Assembly (NCBI GenBank): GCA_945883285.1
Contig: CAMCXH010000005.1
Span: forward strand, 1-48,196
Reading direction: 5' to 3'
DNA from: Bordetella parapertussis
GTDB lineage: Bacteria; Pseudomonadota; Gammaproteobacteria; Burkholderiales; Burkholderiaceae_E
Length of the DNA stretch: 48,196 nt
Shown here in pieces: positions 28,434 through 37,331 of the stretch. Below the pieces are notes generated by a model. That model was not told the DNA's origin and searched no databases. It saw nothing but the letters and a program-made list of their open reading frames with translations. Every line of letters begins with the position of its first letter. Position 1 is the stretch's first letter. Both the position numbers and the translations under genes were made by a program.

Positions 28434-30278
28434 TCACTGCTGGAACGAGGTTTCGCCGGCACTGTAGAGGCGGGCATAGAGTCCGCCACTGGCCATCAGC
28501 GCATCGTGCCGCCCGCTCTCGACGATCCGCCCGTCCGACATCACCAGAATGCGGTCGGCGCCGATGACGGTCGAGAGCCGATGGGCGATCACCAGTGTCG
28601 TGCGGTGCTTCATGAGCGCCTCGAGCGCGGCCTGTACCCATCGCTCCGACTCGTTGTCGAGCGCCGAGGTGGCTTCGTCGAGAATCAGCACCGGCGCATC
28701 CTTGAGGACCGCGCGCGCGATCGACAGCCGCTGACGCTGCCCGCCCGACAGCCGGATACCGTTGTCGCCGATGATCGTCTGCATGCCGTCAGGCAGGCTT
28801 GCCACGAAATCATGCAGATAGGCCGCGCGCAAGGCGGCGGCGATTTTTTCTGGCGGCGCGTTGCGGTGAGCGCCATAGGCCACATTCGCGGCGATCGTGT
28901 CGTTAAAGAGCATGACCTGCTGACTCACCCAGGCGATCTGGCCACGCAGGCTGGCAAGGGTGAGGTCTTCGATCGGGATGCCATCGAGCAGGATCCGGCC
29001 CTCGGTCGCCGAATGAAAGCGGGGAATCAGATTAGCCAGCGAAGTCTTGCCGCCGCCCGAAGGCCCGACCAGCGCCACGGTCTCGCCCGGAGACACGCTC
29101 AGATCAATGCTGTGCAGCGCCGCCCGCTCACTGCCGGGATACCGGAATCCGACGCCCTCGAACACCAGCTCACCACGCGCCCGCTCGATGGTTTGGCGAC
29201 CGCTATCGGGCTCAAGCGGCGCATCGATGAACGCGAACACCACTTCTGCTGCGGCCAGGGCACGCTGCAGATCACTGTTGACGTTGGCCAGATGCTTGAG
29301 CGGCGCCAGCAGCATCAGCATGGCGGTCAGAAACGACACGAAGCCGCCAACCGTGGTCTGGTCGGCCCGTGACTGAACCAGCGCGATGGCCACCACCACC
29401 GCCACGGCCAGCGACGCCACCAGCTGCGTCATCGGAACGATGGTGGCGCTGGCCACCGTCATGCGCCGGGCGAAGTTGCGCAGCTTTTCATTGGAGGCGG
29501 CAAAGCGCGACTGCTCGTAAGCCTGTCCGCCATAGACCTTGATCACCGGATTGCAGCGGATTGCCTCCTCGATGACGCCGGTCATCTCGCCGGTGTAGCG
29601 CATCTGCTCAACCGACAGCCGCCGCATGCGCTTGGAAAACGCCCGAACCATGACCGCCACGATCGGGATCAGCACCGCGGCGATCAGGGTCAGGCGCCAG
29701 TTGAGGAAGAATAGCCAGCCCAGCAGACCGATGACGACGGCGCTGTCGCGCACGACCACCACCACAACCCCGCCCAGCGTCGCGGTCACATTGTTGACGT
29801 CGGCCACCATCCGCGAGATCAGCTGCCCCGCGGTTTCGCGCGCGAAAAAGTCGGCCGGCAGATCGGCCAGCCTTGCAAACATGTCGCGACGCAGATCGGT
29901 GAGGATGCGCTGGCTGACCCACGACATCGCATAGTTCATCGTGAAGGTGAAAACGCCCCGCGCCACGAAAAGCAGCACCATCGCCACCGGCAGCGCCCAG
30001 ACCAGCCAGTCGGAGCCCTGCTTGCCGAAGCCGTCGTCAAGCAGCACCTTGAAGAGCGCGGGCAGCGCCGGCTCGGTGGCTGCGGTCAGGATCATGCCGA
30101 GCACGCCCACGGCGAAGACCCGCATGTGGGGCCGCACATAGCCGAAGATTCGCGCCAGCAGCTGGCGATCGCGCAGGGGCCGGTCGGAGCCGTCAGCCGG
30201 CGGACTGACCGGCCGGTCGGCCGGTTGTCGGTCAGCCGGCTGCGCCGACTGCTGAGCCTGCCCGGCGGAGGACGCCAT
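28434..30278 (-). CDS. msbA: Lipid A / LPS core flippase MsbA (ABC half-transporter)
   Basis: A 614-residue type IV ABC exporter: six membrane helices, then an ATPase domain with Walker A GPSGGGKTS, signature LSGGQRQRLS and Walker B VLILDEATSALDNESE. As a homodimer it flips core-lipid A across the inner membrane. The transmembrane sequence (LPADFFARETAGQLISRMVADVNNVT) fits MsbA better than multidrug exporters. About 35 extra N-terminal residues are low-complexity and partly repeated (QPADRQPADRPVSPPADGSDRP), encoded by a GC-rich repeated stretch. It lies 12 bp downstream of dnaE on the same strand. Confidence 0.9.
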   Translation of the reverse strand: MASSAGQAQQSAQPADRQPADRPVSPPADGSDRPLRDRQLLARIFGYVRPHMRVFAVGVLGMILTAATEPALPALFKVLLDDGFGKQGSDWLVWALPVAMVLLFVARGVFTFTMNYAMSWVSQRILTDLRRDMFARLADLPADFFARETAGQLISRMVADVNNVTATLGGVVVVVVRDSAVVIGLLGWLFFLNWRLTLIAAVLIPIVAVMVRAFSKRMRRLSVEQMRYTGEMTGVIEEAIRCNPVIKVYGGQAYEQSRFAASNEKLRNFARRMTVASATIVPMTQLVASLAVAVVVAIALVQSRADQTTVGGFVSFLTAMLMLLAPLKHLANVNSDLQRALAAAEVVFAFIDAPLEPDSGRQTIERARGELVFEGVGFRYPGSERAALHSIDLSVSPGETVALVGPSGGGKTSLANLIPRFHSATEGRILLDGIPIEDLTLASLRGQIAWVSQQVMLFNDTIAANVAYGAHRNAPPEKIAAALRAAYLHDFVASLPDGMQTIIGDNGIRLSGGQRQRLSIARAVLKDAPVLILDEATSALDNESERWVQAALEALMKHRTTLVIAHRLSTVIGADRILVMSDGRIVESGRHDALMASGGLYARLYSAGETSFQQ

Positions 30279-30290
30279 CAGCAGCAGGCC

Positions 30291-33200
30291 TCAGGCATAG
30301 CGCAGCTCGACCCCGTCGGCCGACAGCCATTCGCGCAATTGCGCGAGCAGCGTCTCATCGGGCCGCACCCGCCAGGCATCGCCAAGACGAACCGCGCAGC
30401 GCGCCGACTCGTTGTGATAGTGGATCTCGACCGGACAGCCGCGCGGCGCGGCCGATGTGTCGTCGTCCTCGGCGCTGAAGACGCCATCAGCCGGCAGGGT
30501 CTGCCTGGCGCGAAACGGCTCAAGCAAGGTGCGCAGGCGCTGACCGTCGGAGGCGCCGTTCATTCGCAGCAGCAGCGCGCGGGCATGCTCCTGGCGCGCC
30601 TGCGTGAGGCTGCTCACCCGGTCGGCGCTGATACGCCAGCTGCCGCTGTAATCGTCACGGGCGACCTTGCCGTGAATGATCAGCAGTTCGTCTTCTCGCA
30701 GCAGGCTGCGGCACTGATCGTAGAGCTCACTGAAAATCGCGATCTCGACACCGAGCGAGGCGTCATCAAGACCCAGACGGATCATCTTGCCGCGCCGGGT
30801 CATGCCAGTGGCCAGCGAGGTGACAATGCCGGCGACGGTCACCGGCACCGCCCCGTGCGCCGATTCGGCCATGCGGGGCAGATCGGCCAGCCGGGTCCTG
30901 ACGAAGCGGCGCACCTCGACTTCATAGCCCTTGAAGAGATGGCCGCTGAGGTAAAAACCCAGCGCCGCCTTTTCTTCCTGCAGGCGGCGACGTTCGTCCC
31001 AGGGCGGTGCATCCACCCACTGAGGCGCCATCGCCGCGCCGCTGCCGGCATCGCCGAAAAGACTCGATTGACCGGCTGCTGCGGCCTGCTGATCGGCATC
31101 GTCCATGGCCCGACCAACATTGGCGAGCGACCGGGCGCGCTCGGGCTCAAGCGCATCGAAGGCGCCAGCACGCACCAGCGCCTCGATCGTGCGGCGGTTG
31201 ACGAGACGCCGGTCGACCCGAACGCAAAAATCGAAGAGATCGACGAATGGGCCCGATTCGCGGGCACGCAGGATGTCGAGCACCGCACCCTCGCCGGTGC
31301 CTTTGACCGCGCCCAGGCCATATCGCACCGTGCCGGCCTTGACCGGATCAAAGCGATAGCCCGAGGTATTGATGTCGGGCGGCATGATGACGACCGAGTT
31401 GTCCTGGGCGTCCTTGACGAACTGGTGGACCTTGTCGGTATCGTCCATATCGGACGACAGCGTGGCCGCCATGAACTCTGCCGGATAGTGCGCCTTGAGC
31501 CAGGCAGTCTGATAGGTGACGACCGCATACGCCGCGGTGTGCGATTTGTTGAAACCGTACTCGGCGAATTTCTCCATCAGGTCGAACAGCTGCGTGGCCA
31601 GTGCCGGGTCATGGCCTTTTGCCGCAGCACCTTCGGTGAAGATCGCTCGCTGCTGCGCCATCTCCTCGGCCTTTTTCTTGCCCATCGCGCGGCGCAGCAG
31701 GTCGGCGCCGCCCAGGGTGTAGCCGGCGATGATCTGCGCGATCTGCATCACCTGTTCCTGGTAGACGATCACGCCGTAGGTCGGCTCCAGGCACTGCCGC
31801 AAGTCGGGATGGAAATAGTCGATCTTCTGCTGACCCTTCTTGCGCAGGATGAAGTCGTCGACCATGCCCGAGCCCAGCGGGCCGGGCCGATAAAGCGCCA
31901 GCACCGCAATGATGTCTTCGAAGCGATCGGGGGCGAGCTTGCGCAGCAGCTTTTTCATGCCGTCGCCCTCGACCTGGAAGATGGCCGCGGTGTTGGCATC
32001 CTTGAGAATCTTGAAGGCCTTGGGATCGTCGAAGGTCAGCAGCGACAGATCGAGCGCGCGCTCGGGATGATTGCGATTGATGTAATCGACCGCGAGCTGG
32101 ATGATGGTCAGGTTGCGCAGACCGAGGAAGTCGAACTTGACCAGACCGACCGCCTCGACATCGTCCTTGTCGAACTGCGCTACGACCGAATCAGTGCCCG
32201 GAGCGCGATAGAGCGGACAGAAATCGGTGAGCTGCCCGGGTGCGATCAGCACGCCGCCGGCATGCATTCCGACGTTGCGGGTGAGGTCCTCGAGCGACTC
32301 GGCCAGCGTCAGCAGGCCACGCACTTCCTCCTCTTTTTCCTCGCGCTCGCGCAGCAAGGGCTCGGCCTCGCGGGCCTTGGCCAGCGACAGCGGCTTGGCC
32401 TGAACAATCGGGATGAGTTTGGAGAGCTGATCACACAGGCTGTAGGGCATGTCGAGCACCCGACCGGCGTCTCGAATGACCGCCTTGGAGGCCATCGTGC
32501 CGAAGGTGGCAATCTGCGAGACCGCCTGTGCGCCGTATTTGTCGCGCACATACTCGATGACCATCCAGCGCTTGTCCTGACAGAAATCGATGTCGAAGTC
32601 GGGCATCGAGACCCGTTCCGGGTTCAGGAAGCGCTCGAAAAGCAGCGAATAAGGCAAGGGATCGAGATCGGTGATCCCGAGCGAAAACGCCACCAGCGAC
32701 CCGGCGCCTGAGCCCCGGCCCGGGCCGACCGGCACGCCATTGGCCTTGGCCCAGTTGATGAAGTCGGCCACGATCAGGAAGTAGCCTGGAAAGCCCATCT
32801 TCATGATGGTCTGACATTCGATCTCGAGCCGCTCGAGATAACGGCCACGCTCGGCATCGCGCCTGGCCTCATCCGGAAAGCTGCGCGCCAGACGCAGCTC
32901 AAGACCCTCGCGGGCGAGCTTTTGCAGATAGGCCTCGATCGACAGGCCATCGGGAGTCGGAAACTCGGGCAGAAACGACTTGCCCAGTTCCATCGTGAGA
33001 TTGCAGCGCTGCGCAATCAGCACCGAATTCTCGATCGCCTCGGGCAGGTCGGCGAAACGCTCGACCATCTCCTGCTGCGTGCAGAAATACTGGGTGTCGG
33101 CAAAGCGGCTGACGCGCCGCGGATTGGCCAGGATCTCGCCCTCGGCGATACAGACGCGAGCCTCATGGGCACGAAAATCGTCGCGCGCCAGAAACTGCAC

Positions 33201-33821
33201 CGGATGCGTTGCCACCACCGGCAAACCGAGCCTCGCAGCAAGTGCGGCGGCAGCGCGCACGTGAGCCTCCACCTGGGGCTGACCGGTTCGCTGCAGCTCG
33301 AGGTAGAACGCGCCCGGAAAGCGCGCCTCCCATTTGAGCGCCAGGTCGGCGGCGGCCTCGAGGTTTCCGGCCACCAGCGCGATACCGACATCACCCTGAT
33401 GGGCACCCGACAGCGCAATCAGACCGTGATCGCCCAGGTCGTCGAGGGTCAGTCCATCGAACCAGGCACGGTCGATCTCGCCGCGGCCACGCCATTCGTT
33501 GTCGAGCCAGGCACGCGACAGCAGCTGACACAGATTGCGATAGCCGGTCCGGTTTCGCACGAGCAGCAGGGCGCGAAACGGACGCTCACGATCGGCCGGA
33601 TTGGTGATCCAGGCATCCACGCCCAGCAGAGGCTTGATGCCGCCCGCGCGCGCCGCCCGATAGAACTTGATCCAGGCAAACAGGTTTGCGCTGTCGGTGA
33701 GCGCGAGTGCGCCCTGACCGTCGGCCACGGCAGCATCGATCAGCGGATCGATCCTGACAATCGAATCGCTGATCGAGTACTCGGATCGGACTCTAAGATG
33801 AACGAAGCGCGGTGCAGCCAT
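30291..33821 (-). CDS. dnaE: DNA polymerase III subunit alpha
   Basis: A 1176-residue replicative polymerase, close to the E. coli length. It opens with the PHP domain (FVHLRVRSEYSISDS). The palm carries the catalytic aspartates D408 and D410 in MPDFDIDF. Fingers and tandem HhH regions follow (GADLLRRAMGKKKAEEM; FAEYGFNKSHTAAYAVVTYQTAWLKAHYPAEFMAA). The internal clamp-binding motif QSSLF is at 918-922, followed by an OB fold. The gene is the first of a two-gene run with msbA. Confidence 0.98.
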   Translation of the reverse strand: MAAPRFVHLRVRSEYSISDSIVRIDPLIDAAVADGQGALALTDSANLFAWIKFYRAARAGGIKPLLGVDAWITNPADRERPFRALLLVRNRTGYRNLCQLLSRAWLDNEWRGRGEIDRAWFDGLTLDDLGDHGLIALSGAHQGDVGIALVAGNLEAAADLALKWEARFPGAFYLELQRTGQPQVEAHVRAAAALAARLGLPVVATHPVQFLARDDFRAHEARVCIAEGEILANPRRVSRFADTQYFCTQQEMVERFADLPEAIENSVLIAQRCNLTMELGKSFLPEFPTPDGLSIEAYLQKLAREGLELRLARSFPDEARRDAERGRYLERLEIECQTIMKMGFPGYFLIVADFINWAKANGVPVGPGRGSGAGSLVAFSLGITDLDPLPYSLLFERFLNPERVSMPDFDIDFCQDKRWMVIEYVRDKYGAQAVSQIATFGTMASKAVIRDAGRVLDMPYSLCDQLSKLIPIVQAKPLSLAKAREAEPLLREREEKEEEVRGLLTLAESLEDLTRNVGMHAGGVLIAPGQLTDFCPLYRAPGTDSVVAQFDKDDVEAVGLVKFDFLGLRNLTIIQLAVDYINRNHPERALDLSLLTFDDPKAFKILKDANTAAIFQVEGDGMKKLLRKLAPDRFEDIIAVLALYRPGPLGSGMVDDFILRKKGQQKIDYFHPDLRQCLEPTYGVIVYQEQVMQIAQIIAGYTLGGADLLRRAMGKKKAEEMAQQRAIFTEGAAAKGHDPALATQLFDLMEKFAEYGFNKSHTAAYAVVTYQTAWLKAHYPAEFMAATLSSDMDDTDKVHQFVKDAQDNSVVIMPPDINTSGYRFDPVKAGTVRYGLGAVKGTGEGAVLDILRARESGPFVDLFDFCVRVDRRLVNRRTIEALVRAGAFDALEPERARSLANVGRAMDDADQQAAAAGQSSLFGDAGSGAAMAPQWVDAPPWDERRRLQEEKAALGFYLSGHLFKGYEVEVRRFVRTRLADLPRMAESAHGAVPVTVAGIVTSLATGMTRRGKMIRLGLDDASLGVEIAIFSELYDQCRSLLREDELLIIHGKVARDDYSGSWRISADRVSSLTQARQEHARALLLRMNGASDGQRLRTLLEPFRARQTLPADGVFSAEDDDTSAAPRGCPVEIHYHNESARCAVRLGDAWRVRPDETLLAQLREWLSADGVELRYA

Positions 33822-33929
33822 CTTCCGATTCTACCGCCGCACCGCGATCAGCCCCGGCGCCAGATGCATCCTGGCTGGCGGATCGTCATGGATGCCGCTG
33901 ATATCATCTGAGCCCCCATCGTCCGCGTC

Positions 33930-34850
33930 GTGGTCAGCGTGCAAGCCGCCCCCAGCTCCGAGATCCGCCCGAGACGCCTCGCTCACACCAGCCCCGACTA
34001 CCGGCGGGCTCTGCTGATGATGGTGCTGTGCACCGCCCTGTGGAGCACCGCAGGCGTTGCCACCCGACTTCTTGACCATGCACGCGGCTATGAAATCGCA
34101 TTCTGGCGCTCGCTGGCGTGTGCGATCTTCGTGATCTGCGTGCTGGCGGTCACCCACCGGGGCCGCTGGATCTCCGAAGTCCGAGCCTCGGGCTGGCCAG
34201 GTCTGGTGTCAGGCGTCATGTGGGCGGTGATGTTCACCTGTTTCATGGTGGCGCTGACCCGGACCACGGTCGCCAATGTGCTGGTGGTCATGGCCGCCGC
34301 ACCGCTGCTGGCGGCGCTGTTGGGCATGGCGGTGCTGCGCGAACCGGTGCCGCTGCGAACCTGGGGCGCCATCCTGGTGACCGCGGGCGGACTGATCTGG
34401 ATGTCGCTGGAAGGCCTCTCGAGCGACGGCCTGCAAGGCATGCTGATCGCCATGGCAGTACCGATGGCCGGCGCAATCAACATCGTGCTGCTCAAACGCA
34501 CCGGCGCCCGCCTTAACCTGGTGCCAGCGGTGATGCTCGGCGCGGTGATCAGCATGGCGGTCACCCTGCCGCTTGCCTGGCCCCTGACCGCCAGCGCCCA
34601 TGACATCGCGATTCTCAGTGCACTGGGCGTGTTTCAGCTGGGGCTGCCGTGCATGCTGATGGTACGCGCCGCCAACCACCTGCCGCCCTATGAAGTCGCC
34701 CTGCTCGGGCTGCTGGAGGTGGTGCTCGGGCCGATCTGGGCCTGGCTGTGGGCAGGCGAACAGCCCGGCACCTCAACGCTGCAAGGCGGTACGCTGGTGC
34801 TGTCGGCGCTGCTGGTCAACGAGTTGCTCGCACAGCGCGACAAGCGCTGA
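33930..34850 (+). CDS. EamA/DMT-family membrane transporter
   Basis: A protein of up to 306 residues with about ten membrane segments in two EamA repeats; each repeat ends with a Leu/Ala-rich helix and a short charged loop (LLGMAVLREPVPL and WAWLWAGEQPG). Substrate is unknown. The start is uncertain: GTG 33930 gives a 25-residue soluble lead before TM1, GTG 33939 is three codons later, and ATG 34018 would begin inside TM1. No strong ribosome-binding site distinguishes them. It is divergent from dnaE and convergent with fpr. Confidence 0.87.
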   Translation: MVSVQAAPSSEIRPRRLAHTSPDYRRALLMMVLCTALWSTAGVATRLLDHARGYEIAFWRSLACAIFVICVLAVTHRGRWISEVRASGWPGLVSGVMWAVMFTCFMVALTRTTVANVLVVMAAAPLLAALLGMAVLREPVPLRTWGAILVTAGGLIWMSLEGLSSDGLQGMLIAMAVPMAGAINIVLLKRTGARLNLVPAVMLGAVISMAVTLPLAWPLTASAHDIAILSALGVFQLGLPCMLMVRAANHLPPYEVALLGLLEVVLGPIWAWLWAGEQPGTSTLQGGTLVLSALLVNELLAQRDKR

Positions 34851-34880
34851 GGCCGCCGGCCGGCCATGGGCGCTATTTTT
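34843..34880 (+). terminator. Possible terminator of the EamA transporter gene
   Basis: AGCGC (34843-34847) pairs with GCGCT (34870-34874), enclosing self-complementary GGCCG/CCGGCC, and is followed by ATTTTT. The hairpin straddles the transporter stop and the end of convergent fpr. Confidence 0.45.
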
Positions 34881-35649
34881 CGACGAAGGCGCGCTCGATC
34901 AGGTAATCGCCCGGTACGCCGATCGAGGGCGAGATCTTGAACCCGCGCACATCGAGCAAGGCGCGGGTATCGGCCAGCATCGCCGGGCTGCCGCACAACA
35001 TGGCCCGGTCGTTGGCCGGCGACAAGGGCGGCAGACCGATGTCATCGGTCAGTTTGTCGCGCTCAATGAGCTCGGTGATCCGGCCGCGATTGCGAAAGGG
35101 CTCGCGTGTGACCGTCGGGTAATAGATGAGCCGCTCTCGGACCATCTCGCCGAAAAAGTCATTGCCGGGCAGATCGGTCTGCAGATAGTCGGCATACGCG
35201 AGTTCACTGACCTCGCGCACGCCATGCACCAGCACGATCTTCTCGAAACGTTCATAGGTCTCGGGGTCGCGCACGATCGACATGAACGGCGCCAGGCCGG
35301 TGCCGGTGCCGAAAAGATAAAGATGCGGTGCGGGCGTGAGATCGTCGATGACCAGCGTACCGGTGGGTTTTCGCCCGACCAGCACGGTGTCTCCCGGCTT
35401 CAGATGCTGCAACCGGGAGGTCAGCGGGCCATCGGGGACCTTGATGCTCAGGAACTCGAGGTTCTCTTCATAGTTGGCGCTGGCCACGCTGTAGGCGCGC
35501 AGCAGCGGCTTGCCATCGACCTGCAGGCCGATCATCACGAAATGCCCATTGCGAAAACGCAGCGACGGATCTCGGGTGGTCTTGAAACTGAACAGGGAAT
35601 CGTTCCAGTGATGAACCTCGAGAACGGTTTCGGAATTGAAGGCAGACAT
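34873..35649 (-). CDS. fpr: Ferredoxin-NADP+ reductase
   Basis: A 258-residue FAD enzyme of the bacterial subclass I Fpr type. The FAD-binding RAYSVAS (RxYS motif) is near residues 51-57, and the NADP domain contains FGTGTGLAPF and LCGSP. The C-terminal YLIERAFVEK matches the family's usual VEK ending. Fpr exchanges electrons between NADPH and ferredoxin or flavodoxin and is often induced by oxidative stress. The upstream 223 bp contains a possible promoter and an 11-bp tandem repeat array. It lies downstream of a flavodoxin-like gene on the same strand. Confidence 0.94.
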   Translation of the reverse strand: MSAFNSETVLEVHHWNDSLFSFKTTRDPSLRFRNGHFVMIGLQVDGKPLLRAYSVASANYEENLEFLSIKVPDGPLTSRLQHLKPGDTVLVGRKPTGTLVIDDLTPAPHLYLFGTGTGLAPFMSIVRDPETYERFEKIVLVHGVREVSELAYADYLQTDLPGNDFFGEMVRERLIYYPTVTREPFRNRGRITELIERDKLTDDIGLPPLSPANDRAMLCGSPAMLADTRALLDVRGFKISPSIGVPGDYLIERAFVEK

Positions 35650-35731
35650 TTAAGAGCGTGGTCGGGAAATGGGAATTGCGAGCAAAGCACAACGAGCCGC
35701 CGCAAGGGCGGGCGTTTCGATGCGCGCCACG

Positions 35732-35760
35732 GTTATACCCCAGCCACGCACCACGGGGAA
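35732..35760 (-). promoter_or_regulatory. Candidate fpr promoter
   Basis: On the minus strand, TATAAC (35732-35737) lies 17 bp from TTCCCC (35755-35760), about 80 bp before the fpr start. The -35 match is weak. Confidence 0.3.
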
Positions 35761-35810
35761 CTGCGCCGCCGTGATGAGCAAACGCCGGAACAGCATCAGG
35801 ACGACAACAC

Positions 35811-35880
35811 GCAGACCTCATGCAGACCTCATGCGGACCTCAGGCAGACCTCAGGCAGACCTCAGGCAGACCTCAGGCAG
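35811..35880. repeat. 11-bp tandem repeat array (six units plus 4 bp)
   Basis: Six contiguous copies of GCAGACCTCA(T/G) run from 35811 to 35876, with one internal A-to-G change in copy three, plus a partial GCAG. The first two copies end in T and the last four in G. The array overlaps the stop codon of the flavodoxin-like gene (35873-35875) and lies upstream of fpr. The unit is close to one helical turn. Confidence 0.9.
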
Positions 35881-36436
35881 CGCCGGTTTTGGCGCTCATT
35901 TCGCCGATCCGTTTGCCGTAGAGGCGGGCGGTCTCGATGTCGCCCGCAGGCGGCGATTGATCGGGGGGCACATTGTCGGCCTGAGCCATCACGCCGATCG
36001 AAGATCCCAGCCGATTGACTTCATCGGGATGGCCCGGCTGACGCGGCGGCATCATGCCGGTCCCGACCCAGACCATGCCGTGCTGCATCGCCAGCGTCAC
36101 GAAGTACATCAGGGTCGAGAATTTGTCGCCACTCATGTTCAGCGAACAGGTGAATCCGCCGGCGACCTTGTTCTTCCAGCCCTGCGTGAACCAGACCTTG
36201 GCACTCTCGTCTGCAAATTTCTTGAAGTCTGCAGAAACACCACCCATATACGTCGGCGAGCCGAAAACAATGGCATCGGCAGCTGCCAGCGCGGCCCACG
36301 CGGCCTCTGAAGCCTGCGTAACATCGAGCAGTTCGGCATCGACTCCCGGCACCGACGCAGCACCGTCCTTCACAGCCTGCGCCACGCTGCGGGTATGTCC
36401 ATAACCCGAATGGAATGCGACGATGACACGGCTCAT
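35873..36436 (-). CDS. WrbA-like flavodoxin-family NAD(P)H:quinone oxidoreductase
   Basis: A 187-residue flavodoxin-fold protein. It starts MSRVIVAFHSGYGHTRSVA (phosphate-binding loop of FMN at about residues 9-16) and has the FMN-stacking loop FGSPTYMGGVSADFKKF (about residues 58-74). A TFHLHG-type WrbA loop is not obvious, so it may be a relative and not WrbA itself. Such proteins reduce quinones by two electrons. Its start overlaps the pirin stop (ATGA), implying coupled translation, and its stop lies inside the 11-bp tandem repeat array. Confidence 0.85.
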   Translation of the reverse strand: MSRVIVAFHSGYGHTRSVAQAVKDGAASVPGVDAELLDVTQASEAAWAALAAADAIVFGSPTYMGGVSADFKKFADESAKVWFTQGWKNKVAGGFTCSLNMSGDKFSTLMYFVTLAMQHGMVWVGTGMMPPRQPGHPDEVNRLGSSIGVMAQADNVPPDQSPPAGDIETARLYGKRIGEMSAKTGAA

Positions 36437-37131
36437 GGCAGATCGAAAACCAGGATTTCCGCCTTGTCGCCGCCGTCGATCAGGAGCATCGACTCTTCAA
36501 CCAGTTTTGCGGCATCGCCCGCGCCGAGCGCGAGGCCGTTGACCTCGACTCGGCCGCGGGCAACATGCACATAGACCCGGCGACCATGCTCGATCGGCAA
36601 CCGAGCCTGCTGGTCGCCATCGAACAGACCAGCATAAACGCGGGCCGACTGGACGATCGTGAGCGAGCCCTCGGCACCGTCCGGCGAGGCAACCAGCCTC
36701 AGTGCACCCTCTCGCTGTGCCGCCGGGAAGTGACGCTCGTCATAGCCCGGCGCAATGCCGCGGCGATCGGGTTCGATCCAGATCTGCAGAAAGTGCGTCG
36801 GCGAGTCCTGGAGATGATTGAACTCGGAGTGCATGACGCCTGTGCCTGCACTCATGCGCTGCACATCGCCCGGGCGGATCACCGAGCCATTGCCCAGGCT
36901 GTCCTTGTGAGCCAGCGCGCCATCGAGCACATAGCTGATGATCTCCATATCGCGATGGCCATGGGTGCCAAATCCGGCGCCAGGCGCGATGCGGTCTTCG
37001 TTGATGACCCGCAGAGGGCCGAAACCCATGTGCGCAGGATCACGGTACTCGGCAAAGGAAAAACTGTGCCAGGAATCGAGCCAGCCATGCTGTGCATGGC
37101 CGCGCTCGCCTGCAGCGCGAATCTGGATCAT
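36433..37131 (-). CDS. Pirin-family protein (YhhW type)
   Basis: A 232-residue bicupin of the pirin family. The metal site is complete: H57 and H59 in THGHRDME, and H101 and E103 in MHSEF. Bacterial pirins of this type act as quercetin 2,3-dioxygenases or redox-sensing partners; the in vivo role is usually unknown. ATG 37131 starts the conserved MIQIRAAGERG with HSFSFAEYRDP after it; the longer frame to 37233 is Pro/His-rich and looks non-coding. It is divergent from a LysR gene that probably controls it. Confidence 0.92.
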   Translation of the reverse strand: MIQIRAAGERGHAQHGWLDSWHSFSFAEYRDPAHMGFGPLRVINEDRIAPGAGFGTHGHRDMEIISYVLDGALAHKDSLGNGSVIRPGDVQRMSAGTGVMHSEFNHLQDSPTHFLQIWIEPDRRGIAPGYDERHFPAAQREGALRLVASPDGAEGSLTIVQSARVYAGLFDGDQQARLPIEHGRRVYVHVARGRVEVNGLALGAGDAAKLVEESMLLIDGGDKAEILVFDLP

Positions 37132-37165
37132 GGTGCGTTCGTTCCGATGGTGATGACAGCGCGCC

Positions 37166-37203
37166 GGCAATGACACGGACGGCAATAACACGGACGGCAA
37201 TTT
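37166..37203. repeat. 15-bp direct repeat upstream of the pirin gene
   Basis: GGCAATGACACGGAC (37166-37180) is followed directly by GGCAATAACACGGAC (37181-37195), one mismatch, and then a partial third GGCAAT. It lies 35-72 bp upstream of the pirin start, where a regulator or promoter would act. Confidence 0.7.
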
Positions 37204-37294
37204 GCCCGGACCGCATTGTTGCCCACACAGCATTTTGCCGCAGCAATGCGGGCCCTGAAGTCTGCCTCACAATTCAGCGATCGAGCAGCGTATC

Positions 37295-37315
37295 ATTTCG
37301 ATGGCCGGTTGAAAT
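37295..37315. promoter_or_regulatory. Inverted repeat, candidate LysR-type operator
   Basis: ATTTC-N11-GAAAT (N11 = GATGGCCGGTT) is a perfect 5-bp-arm inverted repeat centred in the divergent interval, 16 bp before the LysR start. The spacing is that of LysR-type sites, and the position suits autoregulation and control of the divergent pirin gene. Confidence 0.4.
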
Positions 37316-37331
37316 TTTTTGAATACGCTTC

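Noticed and set aside
30126-32711. 861-codon plus-strand open frame opposite dnaE and msbA
   Set aside because: It mirrors two confident essential genes, starts inside msbA, and has no domain or ribosome-binding site.
35811-35880. CRISPR array
   Set aside because: Units are 11 bp and contiguous with no spacers, and no cas gene is present.
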